This document shows, one piece after another, positions 1 through 12,406 of a stretch of 64,000 nt of DNA. Under the pieces are notes generated by a model, which was given only the letters and a program-made list of their open reading frames with translations, did not search any database and was not told the origin of the DNA. Made by a program: the position numbers and the translations under genes. How positions within the stretch are numbered: the first letter of the stretch is position 1; each line of letters opens with the position of its first letter. Source of the DNA: Heterobasidion occidentale (lineage: Eukaryota > Basidiomycota > Agaricomycetes > Russulales > Bondarzewiaceae); the NCBI GenBank assembly GCA_039111635.1, contig JBCAQO010000012.1:558001-622000 (forward strand). Direction: 5' to 3'.

Positions 1-1021
<1,021 letters not shown>

Positions 1022-1578
1022 GCCTACGGCGCTGGAATATTCCAACAAATCCGTGTGCTCCGTGCGCTGCGCAGGGATGCAAGAAGAGAAAAGCAGGTCG
1101 TCGCCCTTCTCCGTCAGAGACTAGAGTCCCATATATACGTGCTGTCACTCATTTGGACGTCGGAGAACGCTTTCGGAAGATGGAAAAATCGACGACAGAA
1201 AATCACCTAAGAAGGATCAAGAAGGCGAAAAGAAACATTCCATAGACTGCAACTGCAAGGTCGGGTCTCCAATTTTCTAAGGAACCATGGTGCATTACCG
1301 GATATGCTGTATACTGCTAGATTGCTCAATGAACGCGTTGTGCGAAGTTGGAGGATAAAATACATCAAAAGAATGAGCATATGAGCAATTGACGAGGTCG
1401 TTGAATGCTGAGGATTTTGCAGGAACTTCGACTCCCGACACAGAAACTCCCAGAAAGGAGGTTGAGATCCTGACACTGTATCGCGTAAGCATATCACACG
1501 CCAGCAGGACGCATCGAGATCTGCCGTCCACTGCATTCAATCAAGTTCTTGGGTGAACCTACTGTGAACCTACTTTTT
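1022..1578. other. Inter-gene stretch with one weak minus-strand reading frame
   Basis: No recognisable gene. A minus-strand frame from ATG 1492 encodes about 65 residues (MLTRYSVRISTSF...). It could splice with a donor near 1297 to an exon ending about 1207. It shows no known domain and is not claimed as a gene. Confidence 0.3.
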
Positions 1579-2596
1579 CTAGCCCTTTCTCTTCCTTTCC
1601 TTGATTGCCGACACCTCTTTGCAGATTTCCTCGATAGTCTCACGCTTCTTTTATGCCTGTGAGGCCGCTGTGCTTTCATATCGAGAGCTTAGAAGAAGAA
1701 TCCCCTTTCTCAGGCCGAGGCTGGCGTTCGAAATTCTACAATCGGTCCAGCGAGGAGAAAAAGGTAGAAATTCGCTGATCACATATATGCGTCGTGCATT
1801 CCACATATTCCACATCAGTAGATGCTTGCCTTGGATCTCACCTACTCTCATATGACCTGTCTCCGTACGTCACTTTGCCCTTCCCTTCTCGCCGGGTTCT
1901 TCTTCGCTGTCTTTCAAGTCCGAATCGGGAATAGCGCGCAGTGAGTAAGATGTTCAGCACGGATCCACGTAGCATCGTTGAGCTGTACAAGCCGGAACCA
2001 TCTCGCTCTACTTTCAGACAACATCTCAAAATGATCCTCCTTTATAGCTTCATGTTGAGCAACGTTTGGACTTCGCTTCAGCCGCTCTAATCTTCTTTGC
2101 GATCTCCAACAATGGTCATCCGTGAACCTTCAAGCCGAGTTCGCAGTGATGAAGCTAAGAAGATTGGTTCAAATCGAGTGTGCTATGATAATTGTGCAAA
2201 AGAGGCGAATTTGTGCATAACAGGTCACAACTCCCCTCTACTCCCGCAGCTCTCCACAGAACTAACGCTATGCAATCTAGGCAAATCATACAAAGATGAA
2301 AATTCGGACATTTAAATGAGACTTACATCGGTTTTTACAGGTTTCTTGGGGACAGGAATCTGAGCGTAGTCCTCGTCATCGCCAAATAATATTTCTCTAG
2401 GGTTAGGCTTTTTTTGAAGGTATGTCTATCCCAATCTCGCCACGCTCACAGGGCAAGGTAAACCTTCTCTCAGCGCAGCAAGCCGAGTTTTTGCAAGATT
2501 TGCATACAGGCGAGAGCGAGGCTGCTCGTGATTCTTCAAGGCTCGCACATACGCGTGTGCAGAGCAGGACTGACACCGTGTGAAATGCACATCCAT
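1579..2596 (-). CDS. Unresolved intron-rich gene of unknown function
   Basis: I do not recognise this protein. Several minus-strand segments look strongly coding. ATG 2596 opens MDVHFTRCQSCSAH (two CxxC-like cysteines), followed by RALKNHEQPRSRLY. A segment at 2327-2410 contains PREILFGDDEDYAQIPV and ends at a clean gtaagt donor (2326). Further down come KKIRAAEAKSKR, MLSESRARWFRLVQ, SEEEPGEKG and, at the end, ETIEEICKEVSAIKERKRKG followed by a stop at 1579. These pieces lie in different frames and I could not find one intron set that joins them all. The gene may have unusual introns, base losses like those seen near 43-44 kb, or be decaying. The lysine/glutamate-rich tail suggests a coiled coil. 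Confidence 0.35.
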
Positions 2597-2899
2597 TGCA
2601 GTCCGACACCATGTCTGATATAATGGAAAGCAGAAACGACCAGACCATCTTCCTGGCGAGCTCTTAAATCGTCCGCTTCATCATGGAATGTGACCACTGA
2701 ATACAGCGAACGCGTTGCAGGAGTGATCACGTGGCTATGTTGCGGACTAATGATCACTGTCAGTGGTCACGAACACTTTGTGACTTGTTCGAATCTCGGA
2801 GCCACGACCTGTGGCAATAGTCTCCGGTATCTTTGACACACCTGTTTGCCATTTCCTGCTCTACCCCTGACTTTTCAACACCCGCACAGTATATACACG

Positions 2900-4109
2900 A
2901 TGTCAACTAGTATTGAGGCACAAGATGAATACATAGCTACTGAAGAGGTGAATACTTCCACAGGCTTAAGCCTATCACAGAGTTTTGACGCTATTATGAG
3001 GGAGGCCGACAAGAACCCTTTCGAAAAATCCTCCGAAACCTTCGCAACGATGCCCAACGAGGGCAGCTACAAGGATGGAATTGCACGTGACGTGCTCGAG
3101 GAGAAAGAACATGCTTTGCACGAGCCCAGTCAAACAGGGTGGTTTTGCGAGAACTCTGACCTCCCTATGCGCCGCAGACCTCACCGGGTGGTGTTGAGCC
3201 ACGGAGGGTGGCCATTGAGCCGAGTTTCATCGACGAAACAGTTTTGTGGTGCTATACGCGATGCAGCGAATAGTAAGTCTATCATATATGTGACAGCTCA
3301 CTTGTCCATCGACATCTGTGCAGCACAAGTGCAGGCATATCAAGCAAGTCGGCAACACGGTGATATTAGTACCGATCACACCTTGATATCGGACGAAGGG
3401 ACAGGCATTGACTGGGATCTGTCCATAAGGCTGAAACCTGGTATCGATCAAGGAGCACAGACAAACTGGAGAACGGTGCGTTTTCAGTGGACTAATTTAC
3501 CTTGACTCGAACCTGAATGCGTGGTGACTTCAGGGGACTTGGCAATTCATCTCAACCGCCCGGCTCCTAGATCGTCAGAGTATGCGACATGAACGGCGCG
3601 ATGAACTAGAATCTGCTCTTCACGTTTTTCTCTACCACAGCATCCGCTACCAAGCGAGCAAATTTTCTCAAGAACAATTTGGGGATCTTCAAGAGGCGCT
3701 TCAAACCCATTTTGACAGCACTCGCAAAACCATGGAGGGGCGAACATACGGAGGAAAGGGGAAGCTGGCCTACTTCAGAATCGAGCCGCCCCTTGCTTTC
3801 GATGAAACGCAGCTCGAGAATTTCCTCAGCATCCCGCATATCAATCTTATTGAGACGCTCCGAAGGCTCTTTATTCCGCTCTACATTTCAGAAAGATCCT
3901 TGAGGCGGTTCCCTGATGTGGTGCAATCTCTGGATGTTGCTCTCGAAGTCCTCAAGACTTCGGACCGATTCATAGAGATCCTCGACAAGCACCTCAAGAT
4001 GGACGGGTGGAAAGAGGACGATACCAGTGATGCCAATGACAAGCTGCATGGCTCTGATGGACATATTTCCAAAGCACGTGGCCTAGGGTACGCAGTTCGA
4101 ATTGATTGA
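2900..4109 (+). CDS. Truncated FunK1-type protein kinase with altered catalytic motif
   Basis: FunK1 is a large kinase family expanded in Agaricomycetes. Exons 2900-3272, 3324-3475 and 3534-4109 sum to 1101 nt (366 aa). The C-lobe is clear: QHGDIS at the catalytic loop, IDWDLS at the DFG position (FunK1 normally has DWD), then GTWQFIS at an exon start and the helical tail (SALHVFLYHSIRYQ). The normal HRD motif reads HGD, so the arginine is replaced while the catalytic Asp stays. Upstream there is only about 120 aa of acidic sequence and no glycine loop or VAIK lysine, so the N-lobe is missing. Translation could also start at 2846 in frame. It is likely inactive, or the remnant of a larger gene. 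No upstream exon supplying an N-lobe was seen. Confidence 0.7.
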
Positions 4110-5106
4110 GGCCAGCTGAAGGTGCGTCAGCACCAAAAGTCTTACCGATGGCCGGATCCAGAGGCAAAGATCGAGTGTATCCTCTTGGACATGGTACAGT
4201 GGATTATCGGCGTTAAATCTTCTGAAGTTTCCTTCATGTATCACCCCATGCTTTCCGCTCTTTATCTCGACGGTATCATCCACAGTTGCGTGCTGCAATT
4301 TTTTTTCGCTCCCAGTGATATTTGACTATGGCACTCTCTAATGAATTCCGTTGTTTTTGTGCGATCACAGCGCTGCAAATATATCACAGCTTTGCTCGTG
4401 TCCGTTACGCACCCGTGGGAATCTTACGCTTCTACTTGGCACTCTTCCAAAAACGCGAGCCTCTTGCACGAGCTTACAACGTCTCTCTTGATTTTTGAAG
4501 ATTTTATGACATCTAAGAATGAAAGTCAAGTTCGTATATATCCAACTCCCCGCCTAATACCAGGGTTCATAGTGTCAACTTCACCAGAACGGCGTGAGTA
4601 CTATTGAATATTATTCCGAGAAGTTGTAGCTAATGGTTGTATGCCAGAGGGCAATTCAGACACGATCGGAGGCATACTGTATCAGGACTTTCTATGCATA
4701 TGAGGCTTGCAAACCCGCCTCGCCAGTTGATGTGGCGTCAACGCGACTCGTGATTGTTTCTAGTGAGAGTGGGATATTTTGCCTTCTATTCCCTCAGTTC
4801 CAAGGGTGGTGAACTTTGACATGGACACACGACGGTGGCCACGTCACGATCGGCATCATCGCACGTCCCGCTCGCCACATCACGAGAAGGTGATTGTAGA
4901 AGATCATACCCTGTGGTAGTCTCGGCTTGTATCAGGGTTGCTGCGCACATGCGTTCTCGATCTGCGCAGTGTATGGCAGTTATATCCTCACGCATTTCAT
5001 GAGGCCGCATGGTTCAGGTACGACCTGCTTGCTGTACATCTCGACCTCACCTCTGAGCTTGAACCCCCTTTTCCCCCATCCTCTCACCTAATCTCTTTGC
5101 TGTCGA
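4110..5106. other. Intergenic, about 1 kb
   Basis: Only short, compositionally poor open frames on either strand. I see no splice-supported gene, tRNA or repeat. The 3' part presumably holds the promoter of the zinc-finger/RING gene that starts at 5107. Confidence 0.5.
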
Positions 5107-7058
5107 ATGCCTTACTGTCCGTCTAGGTTGTGCAAACGTCGATACTTTGAGACGGACTACGCTCTATTTCAGCATGCTAGGACATCTGCGAGGGCACATC
5201 CGTGTTGCATTACGTGCAAACGCACTTTCAAGGATATCGAGGCCTATACTCAGGTGCGGGACTATGCTCGAACTCCTGTTTATGATATCATCCCGTTAAT
5301 TGGATCATGCCTACAGCACAGAGAATCCAAGCATCTCTTTCACTGCAATACATGCAAATGCGATTTCCCCTCTGAAGGTGCTAGAGAGCTGCATCACCAT
5401 ACCTCTGCCAACCATCCAAGTTGCCCTCGATGCGACCTTGGTATCTGTAGTCACGAGAATCTAACTAAGGTAACGACACTCACATAAACGATCGCTGCGA
5501 CACCAATCTAATACTTACTGTATCGAAACGCATTTTCTCGTGCCAACCCCAGGTCTCTTGTGTCGCCTGCAACGGCCGTGGATTCTATTTAGATGAGTTA
5601 GAATGCCATTGCCACAATCCTTCTAATCGCCCAAGATGTGATCGATGTGGGGTCGGGTTGGAAACCCTTGATAAAGCGAGTGAATGTTCTCGTACCACTG
5701 AACTAGAGGTTTCCTACTCTCTTTTCACGCGAAACGCACTTCTACAGCACAACACATCTCATTACTCAGAACAGGGACGCGAAGCATATCCATCAACGTT
5801 CGCTACTGCTCAGGAGTTGGAACCGCATAACAAAGAATCTAGTGCCCATCCAGTGTGCATATCTTGTGGCAATCCTCTTGGCAATGTATGAATATTTCTT
5901 CGAATTTCTCCATGCTCTGCAACTCTTATCAATTATAGCGCACACCGAGTGTACACGCCCTGAGCACATCTTGCATATCTTCCTACACTACTAGACCTAC
6001 CGTAGTGAGCTCTCCGCCCATTTAGACGCTGTATCTCTGGCTAACCTCATCTCAGAGATCAAGTCCTCACCTCAAGTCGTCTTCGGCTGCATCGCCGATA
6101 CTCCAGGCAACCCCAACGCAGTTTGATCATTCCTCGCCAATGCCCTCAAATGAATCAGAGATATTTGGTCGATATCGAGAGCATGTGTGTCCCGTTTTCT
6201 TCACTGATCAATGCGATAATGACGCATCGAAAGGTTTCCAATACTGCACCTGATGCTTCGTCAAGCTCGAGCTCAGTCTTCTCTCTTTTCAGCTCAAAGA
6301 CAATGACTTCAACACTAGGAACACTAACCCCTCTTCCTGAAACGGATGAGGATGTACCTGTAGCTCATGTGTTAGGAAATGCGTTGAATCGCGACTCCTC
6401 GCTTTCACGACGCCCGACACCTTTTCATATGTGGGACCGCACGGAAAAACAGAATTGGGCTTCGCCGTCGAATAATCGAAGCACGGATGAATCTGTTGAT
6501 TCCCCGGTATCAACTCCTCGTCAAAATACAGCACCCTCCGTCTTTGACGAATTCCTCTTTCATTTGCCGAGCATTGATACACACAATCTCCCAAAGTCCT
6601 TCGAGAAAATTAGGGATGCGACTAGTTTCTCGCTCGATGACACACCTAGGACAGCTCGATCGAAGGGTCCCCTCGCGCGAACGTCATTGTCCGGAGATCT
6701 TTCCTATTTTCACCTTCTCAAAGGTGTCCCTTCTCCTGTAGAATCTCTCAGACCCCTAGTCAGCCCATCTCATGCACAGAGCAACGAGACCGACAGCGCC
6801 AATGGCGAAACATCTGTCCAATCCCTCTCGTTTCATTGTAGAGTTTGTCGGGCTGATCCATGCAGAGATATTACGGCAACAGCCTGTGGGCACATTTTCT
6901 GTTATGAGTGAGCGCGTTCTCCTCAATTTAGCATATCAGCTGATGCCTAATGATCCTTCTCAAGTTGCATTGCAGAAGAAGTCAGAACGACGGCCAGGTG
7001 CCCAGTTTGTGATGCAGCACTCATGTTATTCAGTCTCCTGAAGCTAGACGTGAGTTAG
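5107..7058 (+). CDS. C2H2 zinc-finger protein with C-terminal RING finger (paralogue A)
   Basis: Likely an E3 ubiquitin ligase, inferred from the RING. Exons 5107-5253, 5317-5469, 5553-5885, 5939-6004, 6056-6184, 6234-6907 and 6965-7058 sum to 1596 nt (531 aa). Residues 1-200 hold repeated CxxC...H zinc-finger units (CCITCKRTF, FHCNTCKCDF, VSCVACNGRG, RCDRCGVG). A serine/proline-rich linker of about 250 aa follows. The last 60 residues form a C3HC4 RING: CRVC, then CGHIFC, DC and CPVC, ending ALMLFSLLKLDVS. The last intron splits the RING and uses an unusual AAG acceptor at 6964. The CAG 11 nt downstream is in frame but would delete a RING cysteine, which decides the choice. The 39-nt stretch 5709-5747 might be a further intron. 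A paralogue with the same plan lies at 18616-20053. Confidence 0.8.
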
Positions 7059-7616
7059 ATGGCGTAGTTGAATTACTGATTTTTTTGTGGGAGCCATTCC
7101 ATCACCGTCGTCGTTTTTCCTTGTCATCTGTCGATTTGCCATACGATACTTTCTTGACTATTATTATTGTGATTGAAATGTACACATTTCTCGTTGGTAG
7201 ACAGCATCGTTTGTCTTATCGTTGTCTGTGGATTTGTGCAGTCAAAGCAAAGAGTGGTCTGAGACCGTGCTCAGGCACGTCTAGACTTTAGATATTCGGT
7301 TCCAAAGCCATACCAAAAAAACCCCGAAAATCACCGAAAGTGCATAGTCTCGGCTAAATCAACACCTCCTGATTGATATTCGGGGGTAACAATGGCGTCG
7401 AAACAGGAAAACTTTATGGTTTATGATGCAAATTGCGTCCGTGGTAATTTGCAACTTTTGTTGGGCAAGGCCCAAGCTGGCCCAAGCTGTATAGACGGAC
7501 GGCGGACTTTGAAGACAGCGCATTATATAGCATGGCCACTCGCCCTTGCTCTATCCGTCTCTTCTTTTTCCCTCCCCACCTCTTTCCATCCCCTCACTTG
7601 CCGGAAAATACCATTG
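7059..7616. other. Intergenic: 3' end of the RING gene and promoter of the PARP-finger gene
   Basis: No gene seen. An AT-rich 3' region precedes a pyrimidine-rich stretch (7550-7610, ctctttcc-like) just before the ATG at 7617, typical of fungal promoters. An open frame running through from 7392 is an in-frame upstream extension without domain support. Confidence 0.5.
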
Positions 7617-9010
7617 ATGTCTGATACGGAGACGAAGAAGTCTGGCTACCGTCTGGAATACTCTGCAAACAACAGGGCAAAATGCAAAGGTACGTGGCTC
7701 GTTGCATATCAGTCTCAGTGTTCGAGGTTGGGCTTACCGAGGCACGCGTTTGTTGGATTGCTAGGACCGAAGCCATGCGCCGGTAACCTTTTTGTTCGTC
7801 TGAAATGCGTTGCTGTTGTACTGACGCGTGCGTTATCGACAGGCACGACCCTCACTAAAGGTTCGCTGAGGGTTGGCACCATCGTTGACTTCCGAGGCCA
7901 CACTTCCTAGTGCGTGCGATCCTTTCTTATTTTCCGCTTTCCTAACACAGTTCATTCCTATGATCCAGTGCATGGCGCCATTGGGGCTGCGTAACCCCTC
8001 TGATCTTCACGAACATGAAGCGACAGTTCAACGAGGCTTCTGAGTTGGATGGCTTCGATGACCTCAAAGAGGAGGATCAGGAGCGCGTGACGAAGGCCTG
8101 GGAAGCCGGCCATGTCGCCGACGAAGACATTCCCGAGACTGCAAGGAAAGCTGAAGGCGACCAGGACGAGGAGGAAAAGCCCAAGAAGAGAGCGCCCCCG
8201 AAGAAAAAGGCAGAGAATAGCACAGAGGACAAGCCGAAGAGGGGGAGACCCAAGAAGGTGACTAGGTCTTTTCTGTCCTGGTTGGATATAGTCTCACTGT
8301 TGCTCTTCGGAAGGCGGAAGAGGATGACGAAGATGCGGACGAGAAGCCCAAGAAAAAGCCTGTGACTCGCAAACCTCGTGCCAAGGTAGGTTATCCTTGT
8401 TCACCTTTCCACATGTCAAGTGCTCACATGTTCGTAGAAGGTCGAACCGGAAGGAGACGACGACGGGGACGACGATGACGAAGAAGAGGAGAAACCTAAG
8501 AAGAAGGCTGTCAAAAAACCTCGTGCGAAGGTGGGTGTAGTGTTCGATTACCCCTCGCATTGTTACTGATACAATATTCCAGAAGGTAGACGAGGATGAT
8601 GAGCCAAAGAAAAAGAGCGTTAAGAAGCCAATCGTTAAGAAGGCAGCGAAGAAAAAGAAGGTAAGCTTCGCTGAACATCTCGAATCATGAGTTGTGCCCT
8701 AATTAAGATGCCATTACATTGTAAAGGATGAGGACGATGAGTCCGGTGAGGATTTCGCGGCTGAAATGGACCAGGTCGATGACGATGACGATGAAGCCGA
8801 GCCCGAGCCTGAGGAGGCCACCAAGAAGCGGAAGGTGTGCTTCGCCGTCAACCTATGTGGTGCTTCAGCTTCAGAACACTGATGTCCCTTGCGTCACAGC
8901 GTCCTGCCACAAAAGCGTCTGGTTCCAAACCACCTGCTAAGAAAAGCAAGCCTTCCCCTTCACGGGCGAAGAAGGTCAAGGAGCCCGTTGAAGAAAGCGA
9001 CGAGGATTAG
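7617..9010 (+). CDS. PARP-type zinc-finger protein with acidic/lysine-rich repeats
   Basis: Probably a nuclear DNA-binding protein. The zf-PARP domain recognises DNA breaks or ends in PARP1 and ligase III; here no catalytic domain follows. Nine exons (7617-7689, 7765-7782, 7843-7909, 7969-8257, 8314-8385, 8438-8530, 8583-8660, 8727-8834, 8900-9010) sum to 909 nt (302 aa). The finger spans residues 1-65: CKGPKPC, KGSLRVG, then WRHWGC, the fungal variant of the C..C..H..C ligand set. The rest is low-complexity: alternating Glu/Asp runs and Lys-Pro-Lys blocks, with AT-hook-like KRGRPKK near residue 145. The exons from 8314 onward are phase-0 repeat units, each ending in a Lys/Arg-rich block. Start chosen because MSDTETKKSGYRLEY is typical of the family. 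Confidence 0.85.
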
Positions 9011-9515
9011 TTCAATTGTCTGCCTCACTTTGCATTGCTTGATGTCTCTTGGCTGTGTTTCTAGTCTGCCCTTTTCGATTGTATGTATATCACGTTCTTC
9101 GTTGTTGACTTCATCTAGTTCTCGCTATAGGATGCATTTCGCTGATGACCGTTATACCACGCTCTATTTATATGGTCTGACCATCATTTTACGATCTTGT
9201 TCTGAACGGATTTGGAGACATGTAATGCAAAGCCAAAATGAACTCTCCGTCAAACTAGACATGCCTTGAGAGCAGTAGTTCTGATCTTTGCCAGAGATGT
9301 TCAAAGATAAGTAGAGATCAACATAACTGATAACAGCACTAGACATTGATTTAATGATACACCAATTGACAAGCTACAGCGGTCTACACTACAAAATACA
9401 ACTCTAAGTGTCATTAGATGCCAATCTTGCCACGAAAAACCTCAAAGGAAGAACATCGAAGTTAAGAGCTCAAATGGATACAGAGGTAGTCAACGAGATC
9501 ATTGAGCTCAGGTGC
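9011..9515. other. Intergenic between convergent genes
   Basis: AT-rich region between the stop at 9010 (+) and the stop at 9516 (-). It holds both 3' ends. I see no gene. The 126-aa frame 8889-9269 on the plus strand overlaps the last exon in another frame and has no domain. Confidence 0.5.
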
Positions 9516-10475
9516 TCAATACCCAGCATACTCCTCACTTGTCGATGAGGATGTAGGAGTGGCTGTCGCTGATTTAGGGCGAGGAGTGAGGAAGATTGTC
9601 GTGGGTGTCGGAGCACTGTCATTTGCCGCACCGTTGCGCGAATCCCCGGTGGCCGCACTGACGGGGCTAGCGGTTGCAGAAGAAGAAGAAGCAGCAGAGC
9701 CGGCAGGGATGACGGTGGCAATGGAGAAGGACGCTCCGGCGGTGAGGGAAGAAATGAGGCTAGAAGCCTCTGCGGGAGGGAGAGTCTGCGTTTCAGTGGG
9801 TAGGGTGACGGCGCCGCTCGCGGGGAGAGTGATCGTGATCGTAACTGTAGTGCTGTCGTCGCCCGAATCATCGGGGGTGCCATCGGCCTGTCCATTATCA
9901 TTGTCGTCATCATCATCCGAGGAGCAGTCGTCATCACCATCATCGTCCGTACTAGAGGTAGAATTGGCGATAGGGAAAGGGACTGTGACATTTGATGATG
10001 CGGTTGATACAACGCCACCCTTCGCACCAGTCGCAGATACTATAGACTGGGCATTATTTGGACTTGTGCACGCAACAAACTGGTGAAGAGTATGGCGTCA
10101 GCATACATCTACGTATCACAAGTAGCAAAGCCACATACTGTTCCGTTGCCTCTAATTAGAGGGAGAGCAAAGCATTGCTTGCCTGAAGGGCACCGTTGTG
10201 TCTCCCATGACGTCCCATTACACGTGGCAAATGAATTCTTGATGCAAGCTGTTTCACCGTCTAAAGCAGCAAATTTTCAACACCAATAACTAATAAGCCA
10301 CATGAAGTTACACACCATTGCATGGGTCTGTGCTCTTGAGATCAGCGAACTCGGCATTAAGCACCTGCGCGTCCTGGCCATTCGCGAGGAGGGTGCTGTT
10401 ATCGACGGCGAACGGATGGGCTGACACCATCAAAGAGGCAATGAATGAGAGGGCGATGATAAAGATGGGCGCCAT
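9516..10475 (-). CDS. Secreted CBM19-like (chitin-binding type) protein with Ser/Thr/Asp-rich tail
   Basis: Exons 10316-10475, 10139-10260 and 9516-10079 sum to 846 nt (281 aa). Residues 1-19 are a signal peptide (MAPIFIIALSFIASLMVSA). Residues about 50-100 match fungal CBM19: ACIKNSFATC, then CPSGKQCFALPL and a later VACT, giving regularly spaced cysteines. Family knowledge: CBM19 binds chitin and occurs in fungal chitinases and small secreted proteins. The remaining 180 residues are low-complexity: an Asp-rich stretch (DDDGDDDCSSDDDDD) and Ser/Thr/Ala runs likely to be O-glycosylated, ending STSEEYAGY. No GPI-type hydrophobic end and no catalytic domain are present, so a wall-associated or apoplastic binding protein is the best guess. 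The long opposite-strand frame is a shadow. Confidence 0.75.
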
Positions 10476-10928
10476 TTTGGACGGTGGCGAGTTTAAGGCA
10501 ATGGAGTTGACTGGTAATGATCGAATGAGTCGTATCGTGACGTAGAGCGCCAGGCTCGAAGAGAATGTCTAGAGGGTGGGGGCGACGGAAGATGATTAAA
10601 GAAAATGAGTGCCACGTACTCTTATAGCATCAAACGCAGACAATGGCAGACAAAGGCCATATTGTTTTGTTGTTGCATCTGTCATGGGCCAAACAAAAAC
10701 GGGAACAAAAGCCAGCTACAGCCACAAAGATCAAAAAGGAAGGTCCGACTCCGCGTTCCCTGAATAGGCAGGGACCCTGGAGACTCAGCATTCAGAAATT
10801 TGTCACCCAAAGGAACCTATTCCGGGTTTCCATAGTGGCGTGGGACTATCAGAGCCAGTACCAGAACCGACAAACCAGCTGATAGTGGTCACAATCGCTG
10901 CTCCTCAAGACCCTCGACAACTTCCAAC
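10476..10928. promoter_or_regulatory. Divergent intergenic region: CBM19-like gene (-) and eS26 (+)
   Basis: 453 bp between two divergent starts. No gene. A TATA-like stretch (cttatagc, 10620-10627) lies about 145 bp upstream of the CBM19-like start on its opposite side. I could not assign individual factor sites. Confidence 0.35.
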
Positions 10929-11616
10929 ATGGTGAGTGTTCAGTATCTCAGTCTCTATGCCCCAGGATCCTCCGTTACCGACTCGAAGCGTCGAAATCGT
11001 TAGTGGAATGCGATGGATGGGCGGTCAGAAGGGTGGATGGATGTGCAAGCGCGCGGATGACCCTGTGATATCAACTTTCTCGGACGGAGTACTGACTGGA
11101 ATTGGGGCATGGGTTGCAGACTAAAAAGCGAAGAAATGGCGGCCGCAACAAGAAGGGCCGTGGCCACGTCGTCTTCCTCCGCTGCTCTAACTGCTCGCGC
11201 GCGGTTGCGAAGGACAAGGCCATCAAGAGGTTCACAGTAAGGAACATGGTCGAGAGCGCTGCTGTTCGTGATATCAGCGAGGCCTCTGTCTACCCTGGTG
11301 CGTTGATGGCTTCTGTGAGGTCTGCAAATCTCGCGTTAACACAGCACCCCTCATGCAGAGTATGTGATCCCGAAATTGTACATCAAAATCGCGTACTGCG
11401 TTTCCTGCGCTATTCACTCGCACGGTCAGTCCAATCATAACCCTTTTTCCCGACTCTCACTCACGTCACGGCCGTTCAGTCGTTCGCGTCCGCTCGCGCG
11501 AGGGTCGTCGCAACCGCGCCCCCCCTCCCCGTGTCCGGTGGAAGGATGGCAAGAAGGTCAACCCTGCTGTTGTCGCTGCTGAGGAGGCGAAGGCCGCCGC
11601 TGCACGAAGTGCATGA
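10929..11616 (+). CDS. RPS26: 40S ribosomal protein eS26
   Basis: Small-subunit protein near the mRNA exit site. Exons 10929-10931 (the ATG alone), 11120-11297, 11359-11424 and 11480-11616 sum to 384 nt (127 aa), normal for the family. After splicing the N-terminus reads [16 protein letters not shown]. Zinc-ligand pairs CSNC and CVSC are present, as is the [13 protein letters not shown] segment. The C-terminus is the basic/alanine-rich extension ending AAARSA. The 188-nt first intron directly after the ATG is common in fungal ribosomal-protein genes and may carry regulation. Very high confidence from near-complete sequence recognition. Confidence 0.97.
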
Positions 11617-12406
11617 GCAATACTGTTTACTATGTGCTGTTGTGTATTTACCTGTTCTGCATTCGACCTTTCCTGCCTCTGATAAACACAAAGATCTGCG
11701 AGACGTCAGCACTATCAGTGTGAATCAGCTGTTTTCCCTGCCTGCAAGTTCCCCGTCGCTTTGGCCTCCCAGATAAACGAGATCTATAATAGCTTTTTGA
11801 ATTTTATCTCATTGTAATTTGATGTGAATGCTCTCAACATTATCCAGACGTCATGTTGATATTGGTGCTACAGTACGTTCGGCTGATCAGAATGATTGGG
11901 TCTATGACAAGGAACGACCGGATGTGCCTTCGATCTCCTACAATGAGCGTTTGCACACCTGCCCAGTCGAGAGCAATTGTGTCCAAACGACCATTCGATT
12001 CTGAGGTCATGGCAGTGATACTGCACAGTTGGATCCGCAAAATAAAGAATCTATTCAAAACACAAAAATCATGTTCCTCACACTACTATCTAGAAGACCA
12101 TCATCACTCTCATGGAAATAATTGCTTCCACAAGGCATAGAGCTGCTAGCGAAGGCGGAGAAGATGTCCCTCTGGCCAACGTCAAATGTCCCCTTCCTCG
12201 TCGAGCATGAAAAGCGAGGCAGGAGTGATAAGGTGTTGGCGTTGAAAGAAAAAAGCCTGACGTTTCGACTCTCTATTTATATGCGGCATGTGCCGAACTC
12301 GTATGCTTGCCGAACCTTGCCGGGGACGGTATATGGGCCGCCTCAAATAGCCTGCTCCTGACCTCCGCGGGTCCCATACGCACTCTTCTCATAGGACTCG
12401 GGATCT
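11617..12406. other. Intergenic, about 0.8 kb
   Basis: Contains the eS26 3' end and the promoter of the Ysc84-like gene. Open frames here (for example 12122-12361) have no domain or splice support. A TATA-like ctatttatatg lies at 12271-12281, about 125 bp before the start at 12407. Confidence 0.45.

Noticed and set aside
2770..2810. tRNA T-loop-like ttcgaat near 2790
   Set aside because: No pairing T-stem, acceptor stem or anticodon arm could be drawn.
6908..6975. CAG acceptor at 6975 for the last intron of RING gene A
   Set aside because: It keeps frame but deletes a RING cysteine. The AAG acceptor at 6964 restores it and matches the paralogue.
9502..10086. Plus-strand 194-aa open frame
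   Set aside because: Opposite the large exon of the CBM19-like gene. The minus strand splices to a signal peptide and cysteine motif; the plus frame is a low-complexity mirror.
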